From: Candidatus Neoruminococcus faecicola
GTDB taxonomy: Bacteria > Bacillota > Clostridia > Oscillospirales > Ruminococcaceae
Length of the DNA stretch: 56,603 nucleotides
Assembly (NCBI GenBank): GCA_904398325.1
Contig: CAJFPC010000068.1
Span: 1-56,603 of the forward strand
Direction: 5' to 3'
In this document: piece after piece, positions 42,262 through 49,829 of the stretch
How the letters are laid out: every line of letters starts with the position of its first letter
How positions within the stretch are numbered: the first letter of the stretch is position 1
Made by a program: the position numbers and the translations under genes
Notes under the pieces: model-generated
What the model saw: the letters and a program-made list of their open reading frames with translations, nothing else
Told to the model about the DNA's origin: nothing
The model's database searches: none

Positions 42262-42345
42262 GATGTCTCCCCCATCTGTCAAAAAAACAACCCTTGTCAA
42301 TCGAAAGGCTGGCAACAGCTATAGTATAAACCGCTGCCGTGTCAA

Positions 42346-44631
42346 TTATTGTCCCGTTTGCTGTTCCGTCTGGGAAGTTTCACTTTCGCCCGCCGTCTGG
42401 CCGGTATCCTCCGGGCGCTGGGCAAAGGTGACGGTCACCACCGAGCCCGGCTCCGCCAGATCGCCGGCCGCCGGCTCCTGCGAGACGGCCACCGTCCCCT
42501 GGGCCTCCACATCCTCCGACACAATCTGCAGGGTGAAGCCGGAATTGAGCAGCATCCGGTTGGCCTGCTCCGGGTTGAGGCCCGTCACCGCCGGCACCTC
42601 GGTCAGCGCCGCGGCAGAAGCCTCGTCGGTATACAAAATCACCGTGCCGCCGGAGGGAATTTTTTCCGCCGCGCCGGGGATCTGCTTGAGCACCAGTCCG
42701 CCCTCACCCATGATCCGGGTCTTGAGACCCAGGCCGGTGAGCACGCTCTGCGCGTCGTGGGGCGTGTAGTTGACCAGATAGGGCACCTGTACTTCCTGGT
42801 CGGCGGCCTGCTCAGCCGTATATTCCGGTTCGATGCCGAGATACGGCAGGATGTCGTTTAAAATCGCCCCGACGATAGGCGCCGCAATGGTGGAGCCATA
42901 GCCGTTGTTGAGCTGCGGCTCATCCAGCAGCACCAGGACCGCCACCTGAGGATCATCCACCGGGGCAAAGCCCATAAAGGAGAGCACATACTCCGTGGTG
43001 GTGCCGTTTTCCTGCTGGTCGATCTTTTCGGATGTGCCCGTCTTACCGCCAATGCGGTAGCCGGGGATGGCCGCGCGGGAGCCGGAGCCCTCGGTGACCA
43101 CCTTTTCCAGCAGCAGGGCCATCTGCTTGGAGGTTTCCTGCGAAATGACCTGGCGCTTGACGGTGGGCTCGGTGGTCTTAACCACGTTGCCGTCGGCATC
43201 CAGCACCTGGCCCACCACATAAGGCTGCATCAGCCTGCCGCCGTTGACCGCCGCCGAAGCCGCCGTAATCATCTGGATCGGCGTCACCTTGAAGGTCTGG
43301 CCGAAGGAGGAGCTGGCCAGCTCCACGCTGGGGTCGTGGGCCTTGAATTCCGACAGGGAATGATAGATGCTTTCCGCCTCGCCGGGCAGGTCGATGCCCG
43401 TCAGTTCGGTCAGGCCGAAATTGTCAAAATACTCATAGAAAATATCCGGCCCTTCCATCTGGCCCACCGTGATGAAGCCGGGGTTGCAGGAATTCTTGAT
43501 GATATCCGCAAAATTCTGGGCGCCGTGGCCGCCGGCCTTCCAGCAGCTGATCTTCCGGTTGGCCACCTGAATGGAGCCGGAACAGTAAAAGGTGCTGTTA
43601 AGGCTCACCGTCTTGCTTTCCAGCGCGCCGGAGGCGGTGACGATCTTAAAGACCGAGCCGGGCTCATAAGGGTCGGAAATGGCCTTGTTGCGCCACTGCT
43701 CAAACTGGGCCTCCTGCAAAAACTGGTTGTATTCCTCGCTGCCCTCGGTCATCTCCTCCAGCTGGGCGATCTTGTTTTCATCCAGGAGGGTGTAGGGGTC
43801 GTTGGGGTCAAAATCCGGCTTGGTGGCCATGGCCAGAACTTCGCCGGTCTGCACATCCATCACAATGCCCACCGCGCGGTTGCGCACGTCGTGCTCTACC
43901 ACGCCCGTCTCCAGGTGCTTTTCCACAAAATGCTGGATCACTTCATCAATGGTCAATACCAGGCTGCCGCCATCCTGCGGCTCATACATCTGCTGGTAGC
44001 TGAAGGGCATATCCAGCCCTACCGAATTTTTGGCCGTCACCACCACGCCAGGGGTGCCGCTGAGGGTTTTGTTGTAATAAGCCTCGATGCCGTAGGCGCC
44101 TACATTGTCGCTGTTGGTAAAGCCCAGCACCGTAGAGGCAAAATTGCCGTAGGGATAGTACCGTTTGACGTCCTCTTCCATATAGACGCCGCTGATGCCC
44201 TCTTCCTCGATCAGGCGGGTGATTTCATCCGCCTGGGGCTGCTCCACCTTGGTTTTGACCACCTCGTAGTAACGGTCCTTGTTGGCGCATTTGTCAACAA
44301 TCGTCTGGCGGTCCACATCCAGGATTTCCGAGAGGCTGTCGGCAATCAGATCCACCTGCTCCTCCTTGACCTGCGCCGGGGAGAGGATCGCCTTGGAAAC
44401 CGTGGCGCTCTGGGCCAGCGGCTGCATATTCCGGTCATAGATGGTGCCGCGCTTGGCATCCACTGTGGTGGAAACCATCTGCTGGTCCACCGCCCGCTGG
44501 CGGTAAAAATCCCCGGTGACCACCTGCAGGTAAAACAGCCGGCCGATGAGCACGCCAAAGCCGATGACCATCATCAGCGTCATCAGCACCTTGATGCGGA
44601 ATTTCATTTTTGCAGCGGGCGCTTGTGCCAT
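42346..44631 (-). CDS. Class B penicillin-binding protein with two PASTA domains (PBP2B/SpoVD type)
   Basis: The division (or spore cortex) transpeptidase, 761 residues. Short cytoplasmic start, membrane helix at about 11-35 (KVLMTLMMVIGFGVLIGRLFYLQVV), pedestal domain RGTIYDRNMQPLA, transpeptidase active site Ser326 in SVFK, SCN at 381-383 and KTG at 530-532. Two C-terminal PASTA domains follow (about 618-674 and 678-740), then a Gln/Thr/Glu tail. Only one such gene is in the cluster, so whether it fills the PBP2B role, the SpoVD role or both cannot be told. Confidence 0.94.
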   Translation of the reverse strand: MAQAPAAKMKFRIKVLMTLMMVIGFGVLIGRLFYLQVVTGDFYRQRAVDQQMVSTTVDAKRGTIYDRNMQPLAQSATVSKAILSPAQVKEEQVDLIADSLSEILDVDRQTIVDKCANKDRYYEVVKTKVEQPQADEITRLIEEEGISGVYMEEDVKRYYPYGNFASTVLGFTNSDNVGAYGIEAYYNKTLSGTPGVVVTAKNSVGLDMPFSYQQMYEPQDGGSLVLTIDEVIQHFVEKHLETGVVEHDVRNRAVGIVMDVQTGEVLAMATKPDFDPNDPYTLLDENKIAQLEEMTEGSEEYNQFLQEAQFEQWRNKAISDPYEPGSVFKIVTASGALESKTVSLNSTFYCSGSIQVANRKISCWKAGGHGAQNFADIIKNSCNPGFITVGQMEGPDIFYEYFDNFGLTELTGIDLPGEAESIYHSLSEFKAHDPSVELASSSFGQTFKVTPIQMITAASAAVNGGRLMQPYVVGQVLDADGNVVKTTEPTVKRQVISQETSKQMALLLEKVVTEGSGSRAAIPGYRIGGKTGTSEKIDQQENGTTTEYVLSFMGFAPVDDPQVAVLVLLDEPQLNNGYGSTIAAPIVGAILNDILPYLGIEPEYTAEQAADQEVQVPYLVNYTPHDAQSVLTGLGLKTRIMGEGGLVLKQIPGAAEKIPSGGTVILYTDEASAAALTEVPAVTGLNPEQANRMLLNSGFTLQIVSEDVEAQGTVAVSQEPAAGDLAEPGSVVTVTFAQRPEDTGQTAGESETSQTEQQTGQ

Positions 44632-44722
44632 GTCGATTCCTCCAACTTCAGTCCCCTGAAAAAAAGAAGGGCTAAGAAACGATCTTAACCCTTTTGCACT
44701 CCTGTGTAAAATATATTGTCGA

Positions 44723-45199
44723 TTATTCGCTCATATGCAAGAAGGAAGCTGTCCAATTACAAATTTTGCTCCAAAGGCTGCCATTCTCAGCGGCATCAGC
44801 GGCAGCGCAGTAGACCTGGTCCCCCTCGCTCATATTCAGATAGGTAATCTGGCTGTTATCCACCTTGGACATGCCCAGCTCGTTGACCGCCTGGCTTTCC
44901 AGCGTCTTGATGGACATCTTGCCCTCCAGCTCGCTCTGCAGCCGCACGTTCTCGCTCTGCAGCTCCACCAGCTTGGCCTTTTCCTCCGCCACCAGATGGC
45001 TCATCTCGGTCAGGCGCACCTGGCTGTTGATGATCGCCGCCACCACCATGACTGCCGCTGCCATCAAAAAAAACAGCCGGACCCGATGGCCGCCCTTGGC
45101 AGGCTTTGCCTCGGTGTTTTCCACCACCTGCAGCCTCGGCTGAGCTGCCAGCTGCTTTTCATAGCGGGAAAGGTCATAAGCTGCATTCTGATAGGCCAT
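44723..45199 (-). CDS. ftsL: Cell division protein FtsL-like
   Basis: A 158-residue bitopic protein: cytoplasmic N-terminus (about 1-38), one helix (about 40-57, LFFLMAAAVMVVAAIINSQ) and an extracellular coiled coil with heptads (LVAEEKAKLVELQSENVRLQSELEGKMS), ending in the ELGM-K-V-D pattern typical of FtsL/DivIC. FtsL primary sequences are weakly conserved; position between rsmH and the PBP gene supports the call. AGGAGG precedes the ATG. Confidence 0.88.
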   Translation of the reverse strand: MAYQNAAYDLSRYEKQLAAQPRLQVVENTEAKPAKGGHRVRLFFLMAAAVMVVAAIINSQVRLTEMSHLVAEEKAKLVELQSENVRLQSELEGKMSIKTLESQAVNELGMSKVDNSQITYLNMSEGDQVYCAAADAAENGSLWSKICNWTASFLHMSE

Positions 45200-45239
45200 A
45201 TCGGTTCCTCCTGTTCTGCAAAATCCATAAAATTTTCCT

Positions 45240-46166
45240 TTAAATCTTTTCCAGCACCCGCAGCTTGGCGGTGCGGCTCCGGTTGTTGGAGTCCAGCTCC
45301 GCCTGGCTGGGCAGCACCGGCTTGCGGGTCACCAGCCTGGCCCGGGGCGTTTTGCCGCAGACGCACACCGGGAAATCCGGCGGGCAGGTGCAGCCCCTGG
45401 CGTAGGCGGCGAATTTCTGCTTGACCATCCGGTCCTCCAGCGAATGGAAGGTGATGACGGCGAAGCGCCCGCCTGGGGCAAGCCGCTCAAAGGCGGTATC
45501 CAGGCAGCGGGAAAGGCTGTCCAATTCCGAATTGACCGCGATGCGGATCGCCTGGAAGGTGCGCTTGGCAGGGTGGCCGCCCTCCCTGCGGGCCGCCGCG
45601 GGGATGGATTCCTTGACCAGCTCCACCAGCTGGAAGGTGGTCTCGACAGGGCGCTTTTCCCGCGCCTTGACCAGATTGCGGGCGATGCGGGAGGCGAATT
45701 TTTCCTCCCCGAATTCCCGCAGGATGCGGGCAAGCTCCTCTTCCGGGAAGGTGTTGACCACATCATAGGCGGAAAGCCCCTCCTGGGCCATGCGCATATC
45801 CAGCGGTGCATCATGCTGATAGCTGAAGCCGCGCTCCGGCGTATCCAGCTGGTGGGAGGAAACCCCCAGATCCAGCAGGATGCCGTCCACCGCCGGGATG
45901 CCCAGCCGGTCCAGCACCTGGGGGATCTCTCTGAAATCGCTCTGCACCACCTGCGCCGCCGGGAAGGCTCCCAGCCGCTGGGCAGCGGTAGCCACCGCGT
46001 CGGGGTCTTTATCCAGGGCGATGAGCCGCCCGGTGGTGAGCCGCCCGGCAATCTCGCAGGAATGTCCCGCGCCGCCGGCGGTGCCGTCCACATAAATGCC
46101 GTCCGGCCGGACCTGCAAGGCGTCTACCGCCTCGTGGAGCATCACGCTCACATGCTGAAATTCCAT
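45240..46166 (-). CDS. rsmH: 16S rRNA (cytosine(1402)-N4)-methyltransferase RsmH
   Basis: RsmH (MraW) N4-methylates C1402 in the decoding centre. 308 residues. HVSVMLHEAVDAL at the start, SAM-binding DGTAGGAGHSCEIA near residue 28 and ALDKDPDA near 50; GILLDLGVSSHQLDTPERGFSY near 117-138; VITFHSLEDRMVKQKF near 240. It is the second gene of the dcw cluster, 12 nt after mraZ. Confidence 0.97.
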   Translation of the reverse strand: MEFQHVSVMLHEAVDALQVRPDGIYVDGTAGGAGHSCEIAGRLTTGRLIALDKDPDAVATAAQRLGAFPAAQVVQSDFREIPQVLDRLGIPAVDGILLDLGVSSHQLDTPERGFSYQHDAPLDMRMAQEGLSAYDVVNTFPEEELARILREFGEEKFASRIARNLVKAREKRPVETTFQLVELVKESIPAAARREGGHPAKRTFQAIRIAVNSELDSLSRCLDTAFERLAPGGRFAVITFHSLEDRMVKQKFAAYARGCTCPPDFPVCVCGKTPRARLVTRKPVLPSQAELDSNNRSRTAKLRVLEKI

Positions 46167-46178
46167 AGCGCGCCCCCG

Positions 46179-46598
46179 TTAAAAGCCCAGCTCGTCCATC
46201 GCCTGGGCGACGGAATCGGAGGTGAGCTCCTCACAGCTGGCGTTCCAGCTGGCCAGATCCCAGATCTCCGCCCGGGTGCTGGCGCCGATAATCATGACAT
46301 CCTTCTCAATGCCGGCATATTCCCGCAGGTTGGCCGGAATTAAGATCCGCCCCTGCTTGTCCGGTTCCAGCTCCACCGCGCCGGCGAAGAAAAACCGCTG
46401 CAGCCCCCGGGATTTGGAAAGGGGCAGCGCACGGATTTTATTTTCCAGCGCCTTCCACTCCTCATAGGAGTAAACAAACAGGCAGCCGTCCAGGCCCTTG
46501 GTGACGATGAACCGCTCCCCCAGGTCTTCCCGCAGGCGGGCGGGGAAATTGACCCTGCCCTTGGCATCCAGGCTGTGCTGATATTCACCCAGCAGCAT
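46179..46598 (-). CDS. mraZ: Transcriptional regulator MraZ
   Basis: A 139-residue protein with two SpoVT/AbrB-like halves, each with a DKQGR/DAKGR-type loop (HSLDAKGRVNFPARLRE near residue 8 and EPDKQGRILIPANLREYAG near 80). MraZ forms rings that bind repeated GTGG boxes in the dcw promoter and controls the cluster. ATG 46598 is chosen because GAAAGGGG lies upstream and the family starts here. The matching operator is found directly upstream. Confidence 0.96.
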   Translation of the reverse strand: MLLGEYQHSLDAKGRVNFPARLREDLGERFIVTKGLDGCLFVYSYEEWKALENKIRALPLSKSRGLQRFFFAGAVELEPDKQGRILIPANLREYAGIEKDVMIIGASTRAEIWDLASWNASCEELTSDSVAQAMDELGF

Positions 46599-46638
46599 CG
46601 CTTCCCCACCCCTTTCCTGCTTTTTTGAGTATGAGAGA

Positions 46639-46701
46639 ACCACTTCTCCCCACAATTCACCACTTTTATTTCATTATAGCGATTTCAGAGGGAAAATGCA
46701 A
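46639..46701 (-). promoter_or_regulatory. dcw promoter with triple MraZ-box operator
   Basis: Minus-strand TTGCAT (46701-46696), 17 nt, TATAAT (46678-46673). Just after the predicted start site lie GTGGT (46663-46659), GTGGG (46653-46649) and GTGGT (46643-46639), each separated by 5 nt, an exact 10-nt period. This matches the direct-repeat GTGG/TGGG boxes bound by MraZ in other bacteria. The 316-nt gap 46656-46971 otherwise holds AT-rich DNA and the promoter of the DUF3793 gene. Confidence 0.82.
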
Positions 46702-46840
46702 GAGTTACCCCAAACATTTCTCAGATTTTTTATGTTGGCAAAAAGCGGATAATCATCGCAAAAAGCGACTCCTTTTTCCCAGAAAAATCCGGAAATATTT
46801 CCCAGATCCGCGAAGCGGGAAAAATTTTTTCAAAAGGCGG

Positions 46841-46952
46841 TTGACAAATAGAGATAAGCATGGTATAGTTTAATCAAGTTAGCGAACGCTAACTAACGGA
46901 TGAAGCAACTCGCTTCTTTTCTTTTTCTAATTTAGTTAGCTTAAGCTAACTA
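46841..46952 (+). promoter_or_regulatory. Promoter and two palindromic operators of the DUF3793-flavodoxin operon
   Basis: TTGACA (46841-46846), 17 nt, TATAGT (46864-46869). Operator 1, AGTTAGCG-AA-CGCTAACT (46877-46894), lies at the start site. Operator 2, the perfect 20-bp palindrome TAGTTAGCTTAAGCTAACTA (46933-46952), lies just before the ribosome site. The centres are 57 nt apart. The shared half-site AGTTAGC resembles DtxR-family operators (TTAGGTTAGSCTAACCTAA). Confidence 0.8.
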
Positions 46953-46971
46953 TTGGAAAGGAGGATTTCCT

Positions 46972-47532
46972 GTGCAAGCTTTTGAGAAGGAGCTGGCCTT
47001 TCATTGCGCGCCTGCACTGGCAGGCATCAAAGCCGCCAATCTGATCTGCTGCGCCAAAGAGGACTATGATTCCTTTGAAGAACTGATTGCACAATACAAC
47101 GCCCAGCTGAACCGCTGCGGCATCTGTTTTGAGATCCTCTCGCAATGCTCCAAGAAGCATCTGCTTTTGGTCTACCGCCCCAAGCTGCTGGAGCGCCATG
47201 TGTCGCTGCCCGTCTGCCGGCAGATCCTCTCTGCGGCCGGCTACCCGGCGGCGGCCCCGCTGCCCAGCCTGCTGAAGCACCTGAAAGGCCGCCTGACCAA
47301 CTGTGAGGAATTCCCCCACGAGATCGGCGTGTTCCTCGGCTATCCGCCGGAGGATGTCATCGGGTTTCAGCTCCACCGCGGAAAAGGCTATAAGCTGTGC
47401 GGCTATTGGAAGGTATACTCCAACCCGGAGCTTGCAGAAAAGGCGTTCCGCTGCTATGACCGCTGCCGGTCTGCGCTTTACCGGCGGGTTTCATCCGGCT
47501 ATACGCTCACCAAACTATTCCTGGCAGCTTAA
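46972..47532 (+). CDS. DUF3793-family protein
   Basis: A 186-residue cytoplasmic protein of the DUF3793 family, found mainly in Clostridia and often beside flavodoxin or iron-transport genes. It has a cysteine-rich first half (CAPALAGIKAANLICC, CGICFEILSQC) and the conserved EIGVFLGYPPEDVIGF and CGYWKVY segments. The start is GTG 46972 with AAAGGAGG upstream. The function is unknown; operon structure and operators suggest a role under metal (iron) limitation. Confidence 0.88.
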   Translation: MQAFEKELAFHCAPALAGIKAANLICCAKEDYDSFEELIAQYNAQLNRCGICFEILSQCSKKHLLLVYRPKLLERHVSLPVCRQILSAAGYPAAAPLPSLLKHLKGRLTNCEEFPHEIGVFLGYPPEDVIGFQLHRGKGYKLCGYWKVYSNPELAEKAFRCYDRCRSALYRRVSSGYTLTKLFLAA

Positions 47533-47568
47533 AACTTACCCTGATGTTTTAACGGAGGTCACAAATTC

Positions 47569-48000
47569 ATGAGTAAAATGGCAGTCATTTATTGGTCCCA
47601 GACCGGCAACACCGAGGCGATGGCCGGCGCCATCACCGAAGGCGCCAAGGACGCCGGGGCAGAGGTGCAGCTGTTTCACGTCAGCGAGATCAGCGCCGAC
47701 GATGCAGCCGCTTATGACCTGCTGGCCCTGGGGTGCCCCGCGATGGGCGCGGAGGTTCTGGAAGAAGAGGAATTCGAGCCTTTCTTCACTGCGCTGGAGC
47801 CCAAGCTCGGCGGTAAAAAAATCGCTTTGTTCGGCTCCTACGGCTGGGGCGATGGCCAGTGGATGCGTGACTGGCAGGAACGGGCAGAATCAGCCGGAGC
47901 CAGGCTGTACAACGGCGAAGGGCTGATGCTGAATGAAACGCCGGACGATGCGGGACTTGCCACCTGCAGGGAATTCGGCAAAGGCTTTGCCTCTTTTTGA
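47569..48000 (+). CDS. Flavodoxin
   Basis: A 143-residue short-chain flavodoxin, an FMN electron carrier that replaces ferredoxin when iron is scarce. The phosphate loop SQTGNTEAMA is at residues 10-19, the LLALGCPAMGAEVLEEEEF loop near 50, and FGSYGWGDGQWM near 88-99 (isoalloxazine-binding aromatic region). GGAGG precedes the ATG. It is cotranscribed with the DUF3793 gene 36 nt upstream. Confidence 0.95.
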   Translation: MSKMAVIYWSQTGNTEAMAGAITEGAKDAGAEVQLFHVSEISADDAAAYDLLALGCPAMGAEVLEEEEFEPFFTALEPKLGGKKIALFGSYGWGDGQWMRDWQERAESAGARLYNGEGLMLNETPDDAGLATCREFGKGFASF

Positions 48001-48032
48001 CACACACCACCCTTTTTCTCTGATTGGCTTTT

Positions 48033-48066
48033 GCCGGAGGCCGGTCCTCCCTTTCCGGCCTCCGGC
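48033..48066 (+). repeat. Perfect GC-rich inverted repeat after the flavodoxin gene
   Basis: GCCGGAGGCCGG and CCGGCCTCCGGC, 12-bp arms with a 10-nt loop and no T tract. It may stabilise the 3' end of the operon message ahead of the true terminators. Confidence 0.6.
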
Positions 48067-48130
48067 GCGACACGCTACTTCTCAGGCACAACTCTATTTG
48101 CCATGCAAAACTTTTCATCCCAAATGAAAA

Positions 48131-48217
48131 AAGGAAAAGGCCGCCTCCCCCTGGCGGCTTTTTCCTTTTCCATCTATTTTTCCCGTATCAAAAAGGCGCC
48201 CTGCGAGGCGCCTTTTT
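48131..48217. terminator. Two tandem terminators between convergent genes
   Basis: The first hairpin (48133-48165, GGAAAAGGCCGCC/GGCGGCTTTTTCC) ends the flavodoxin operon. The second (48190-48217, AAAAAGGCGCC/GGCGCCTTTTT) has T tracts on both strands and also ends the minus-strand coaD operon. Confidence 0.85.
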
Positions 48218-48229
48218 CTTTGCACTATT

Positions 48230-48700
48230 TTACCGTGCCGGGCGGTTGTGCCGGGGCACGTTGCGGATCGCCTGACGGGTGCTCTTGACCTCGCTGAGGG
48301 AATTCATCAGCACCTCTTCGGTCTGGCGCAGCACATTGTCAGAAAACTCCGACGCCGCCTGGCGCATCTCCCGGGCCTTCATCTGCGCCTGAGAGAGGAT
48401 CTCGTTGGCCTTGGCCTGGGCCTGGCGGACGATCTCCTCCTGCGCAAGCAGGCTGCGGGAACGCTCCTCCGCCTTGCGCACGATGCTTTCAGCCTCCGTC
48501 TTGGCGGCGGAAAGGATCTCCGCCCGGTCGGAGACAATAGCCTTGGCCTGCTTGATTTCCGCCGGCATATTCAGGCGGATGTCATCGATCATATCCCGCA
48601 CCTTTTCCGCATCCACCACGCAGCGGCCGCCGGTCAGCGGCAGATTCCAGGCTTTATCCAGCAGTTCATCCAGCATGTCCAGAATTTCTTCAATATTCAT
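48230..48700 (-). CDS. Coiled-coil protein of the coaD operon (DivIVA/ATPase-like)
   Basis: A 156-residue soluble protein. Residues 1-45 form a helical head (MNIEEILDMLDELLDKAWNLPLTGGRCVVDAEKVRDMIDDIRLNMP). From about 50 to 140 there is a long coiled coil rich in Ala, Glu, Gln and Arg (AESIVRKAEERSRSLL, QAKANEILSQAQMKAREMR), ending in a basic tail. Similar proteins follow coaD in many Clostridia and are often called 'ATPase' or DivIVA-like; no nucleotide motif is visible. AGGACTG-type ribosome site, 23 nt after coaD. Confidence 0.8.
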   Translation of the reverse strand: MNIEEILDMLDELLDKAWNLPLTGGRCVVDAEKVRDMIDDIRLNMPAEIKQAKAIVSDRAEILSAAKTEAESIVRKAEERSRSLLAQEEIVRQAQAKANEILSQAQMKAREMRQAASEFSDNVLRQTEEVLMNSLSEVKSTRQAIRNVPRHNRPAR

Positions 48701-48722
48701 AGGTCAGTCCTCCATCCCATTT

Positions 48723-49223
48723 TCACTGACGGCCGCAGGGGCTTTTGCCCAGGCGGCCCTGCACCATTTCCGCCACAATATCCGGCACAAAGCCGCTGAT
48801 ATCCCCCCCAAAAGAAGCGATCTGCTTGACCAGGGAGGAGCTCAGATACATGTTTTCCGTGCTGGTGGCCAAAAATACCGTTTCCGCCTCGGGCAGCAGC
48901 TTTTTATTGGTCAGCGCCATCTGAAACTCATACTCAAAGTCGGAAACCGCCCGCAGCCCCTTGACAATGGCGCAGGCGCCCTTGGCGCGGGCATAATCCA
49001 CCAGCAGCCCTTCGTAGGAATCCACCTCCACATTGGGCAGCTCCTGCACACAGGCACGGATCATCGCCGCCCGCTCCGACACGGTGAAGGAAGGGGTCTT
49101 ATCCCGGTTGATGACCACCAGCACGATCACCCGTTCAAACAGGCTGCTGGCGCGCCGGATAATATCCAGATGCCCCCGGGTGATGGGATCAAAACTGCCC
49201 GGGCAAACCGCTGTGCTCTGCAT
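48723..49223 (-). CDS. coaD: Phosphopantetheine adenylyltransferase CoaD
   Basis: CoaD makes dephospho-CoA from 4'-phosphopantetheine and ATP. 166 residues. CPGSFDPITRGHLDII holds the TxGH nucleotidyltransferase motif; KGLRAVSDFEYEFQMALTN and the C-terminal STENMYLSSSLVKQIASFGGDI (SSS/LVK) are conserved. Its ATG shares one base with the rsmD stop (TGATG), so translation is coupled. Confidence 0.96.
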   Translation of the reverse strand: MQSTAVCPGSFDPITRGHLDIIRRASSLFERVIVLVVINRDKTPSFTVSERAAMIRACVQELPNVEVDSYEGLLVDYARAKGACAIVKGLRAVSDFEYEFQMALTNKKLLPEAETVFLATSTENMYLSSSLVKQIASFGGDISGFVPDIVAEMVQGRLGKSPCGRQ

Positions 49224-49768
49224 CAGCGCCCCTCCTTTTCCCGATAAATCGTCACCTTGCTTTTGCCGTAATGATATTCCCTGCTGCGGCAGAAGCGGCC
49301 CGCCTGCTCCGGCAGGGTCTCCCCCCGGCTGGTCTCGCAGAGGATGATGCCCCCGGGAGCCATTTTTTCCGCCAATAAGGGCAGGCACTCCGGAATCAGA
49401 CCCTGGTCATAGGGCGGGTCCAGAAACGCCAGGTCGAACTGCTCCCGGCAGGAGAGGAGGAACCCCTTGGCGTCGCCTGCCACCAGGCGGGCGCGCTCCC
49501 AAAAGCCGGTGTGGCGCAGGTTCTGTTCTACTGCCTGGCGGGAAGCGCGGGACTGATCCACAAACACCGCGCCGCGGGCGCCGCGGCTCATGGCCTCGAT
49601 GCCCAGCTGGCCCGAGCCGGCAAACAGGTCCAGCGCCAGCGCCCCCTCGATCTCAAACTGGATGGCGCTGAACATGCCCTCTTTGGCCATATCGGTGGTG
49701 GGGCGCACATCCATCCCCTCCGGGGCGGTCAGCTTGCGCCCTCTTGCCGTTCCGGTAATCACTCTCAT
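49223..49768 (-). CDS. rsmD: 16S rRNA (guanine(966)-N2)-methyltransferase RsmD
   Basis: RsmD methylates G966 of 16S rRNA. 181 residues. N-terminal MRVITGTARGRKLTAPEG and RPTTDMAKEGMFSAI; SAM motif DLFAGSGQLGIEAMSRGA near 50; catalytic DPPY in LAFLDPPYDQG near 120. GGAGAAAG precedes ATG 49768. The rsmD-coaD pair is a common bacterial linkage. Confidence 0.95.
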   Translation of the reverse strand: MRVITGTARGRKLTAPEGMDVRPTTDMAKEGMFSAIQFEIEGALALDLFAGSGQLGIEAMSRGARGAVFVDQSRASRQAVEQNLRHTGFWERARLVAGDAKGFLLSCREQFDLAFLDPPYDQGLIPECLPLLAEKMAPGGIILCETSRGETLPEQAGRFCRSREYHYGKSKVTIYREKEGR

Positions 49769-49829
49769 GGTTCTTTCTCCGCTCCCGCGGCCGCAAAAAG
49801 GGCCCGGTCCTTCCGTATTTTTTAATATT

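Noticed and set aside
47933-48288. Plus-strand open frames after the flavodoxin gene
   Set aside because: They run through two terminator hairpins and lack ribosome sites or recognisable similarity.
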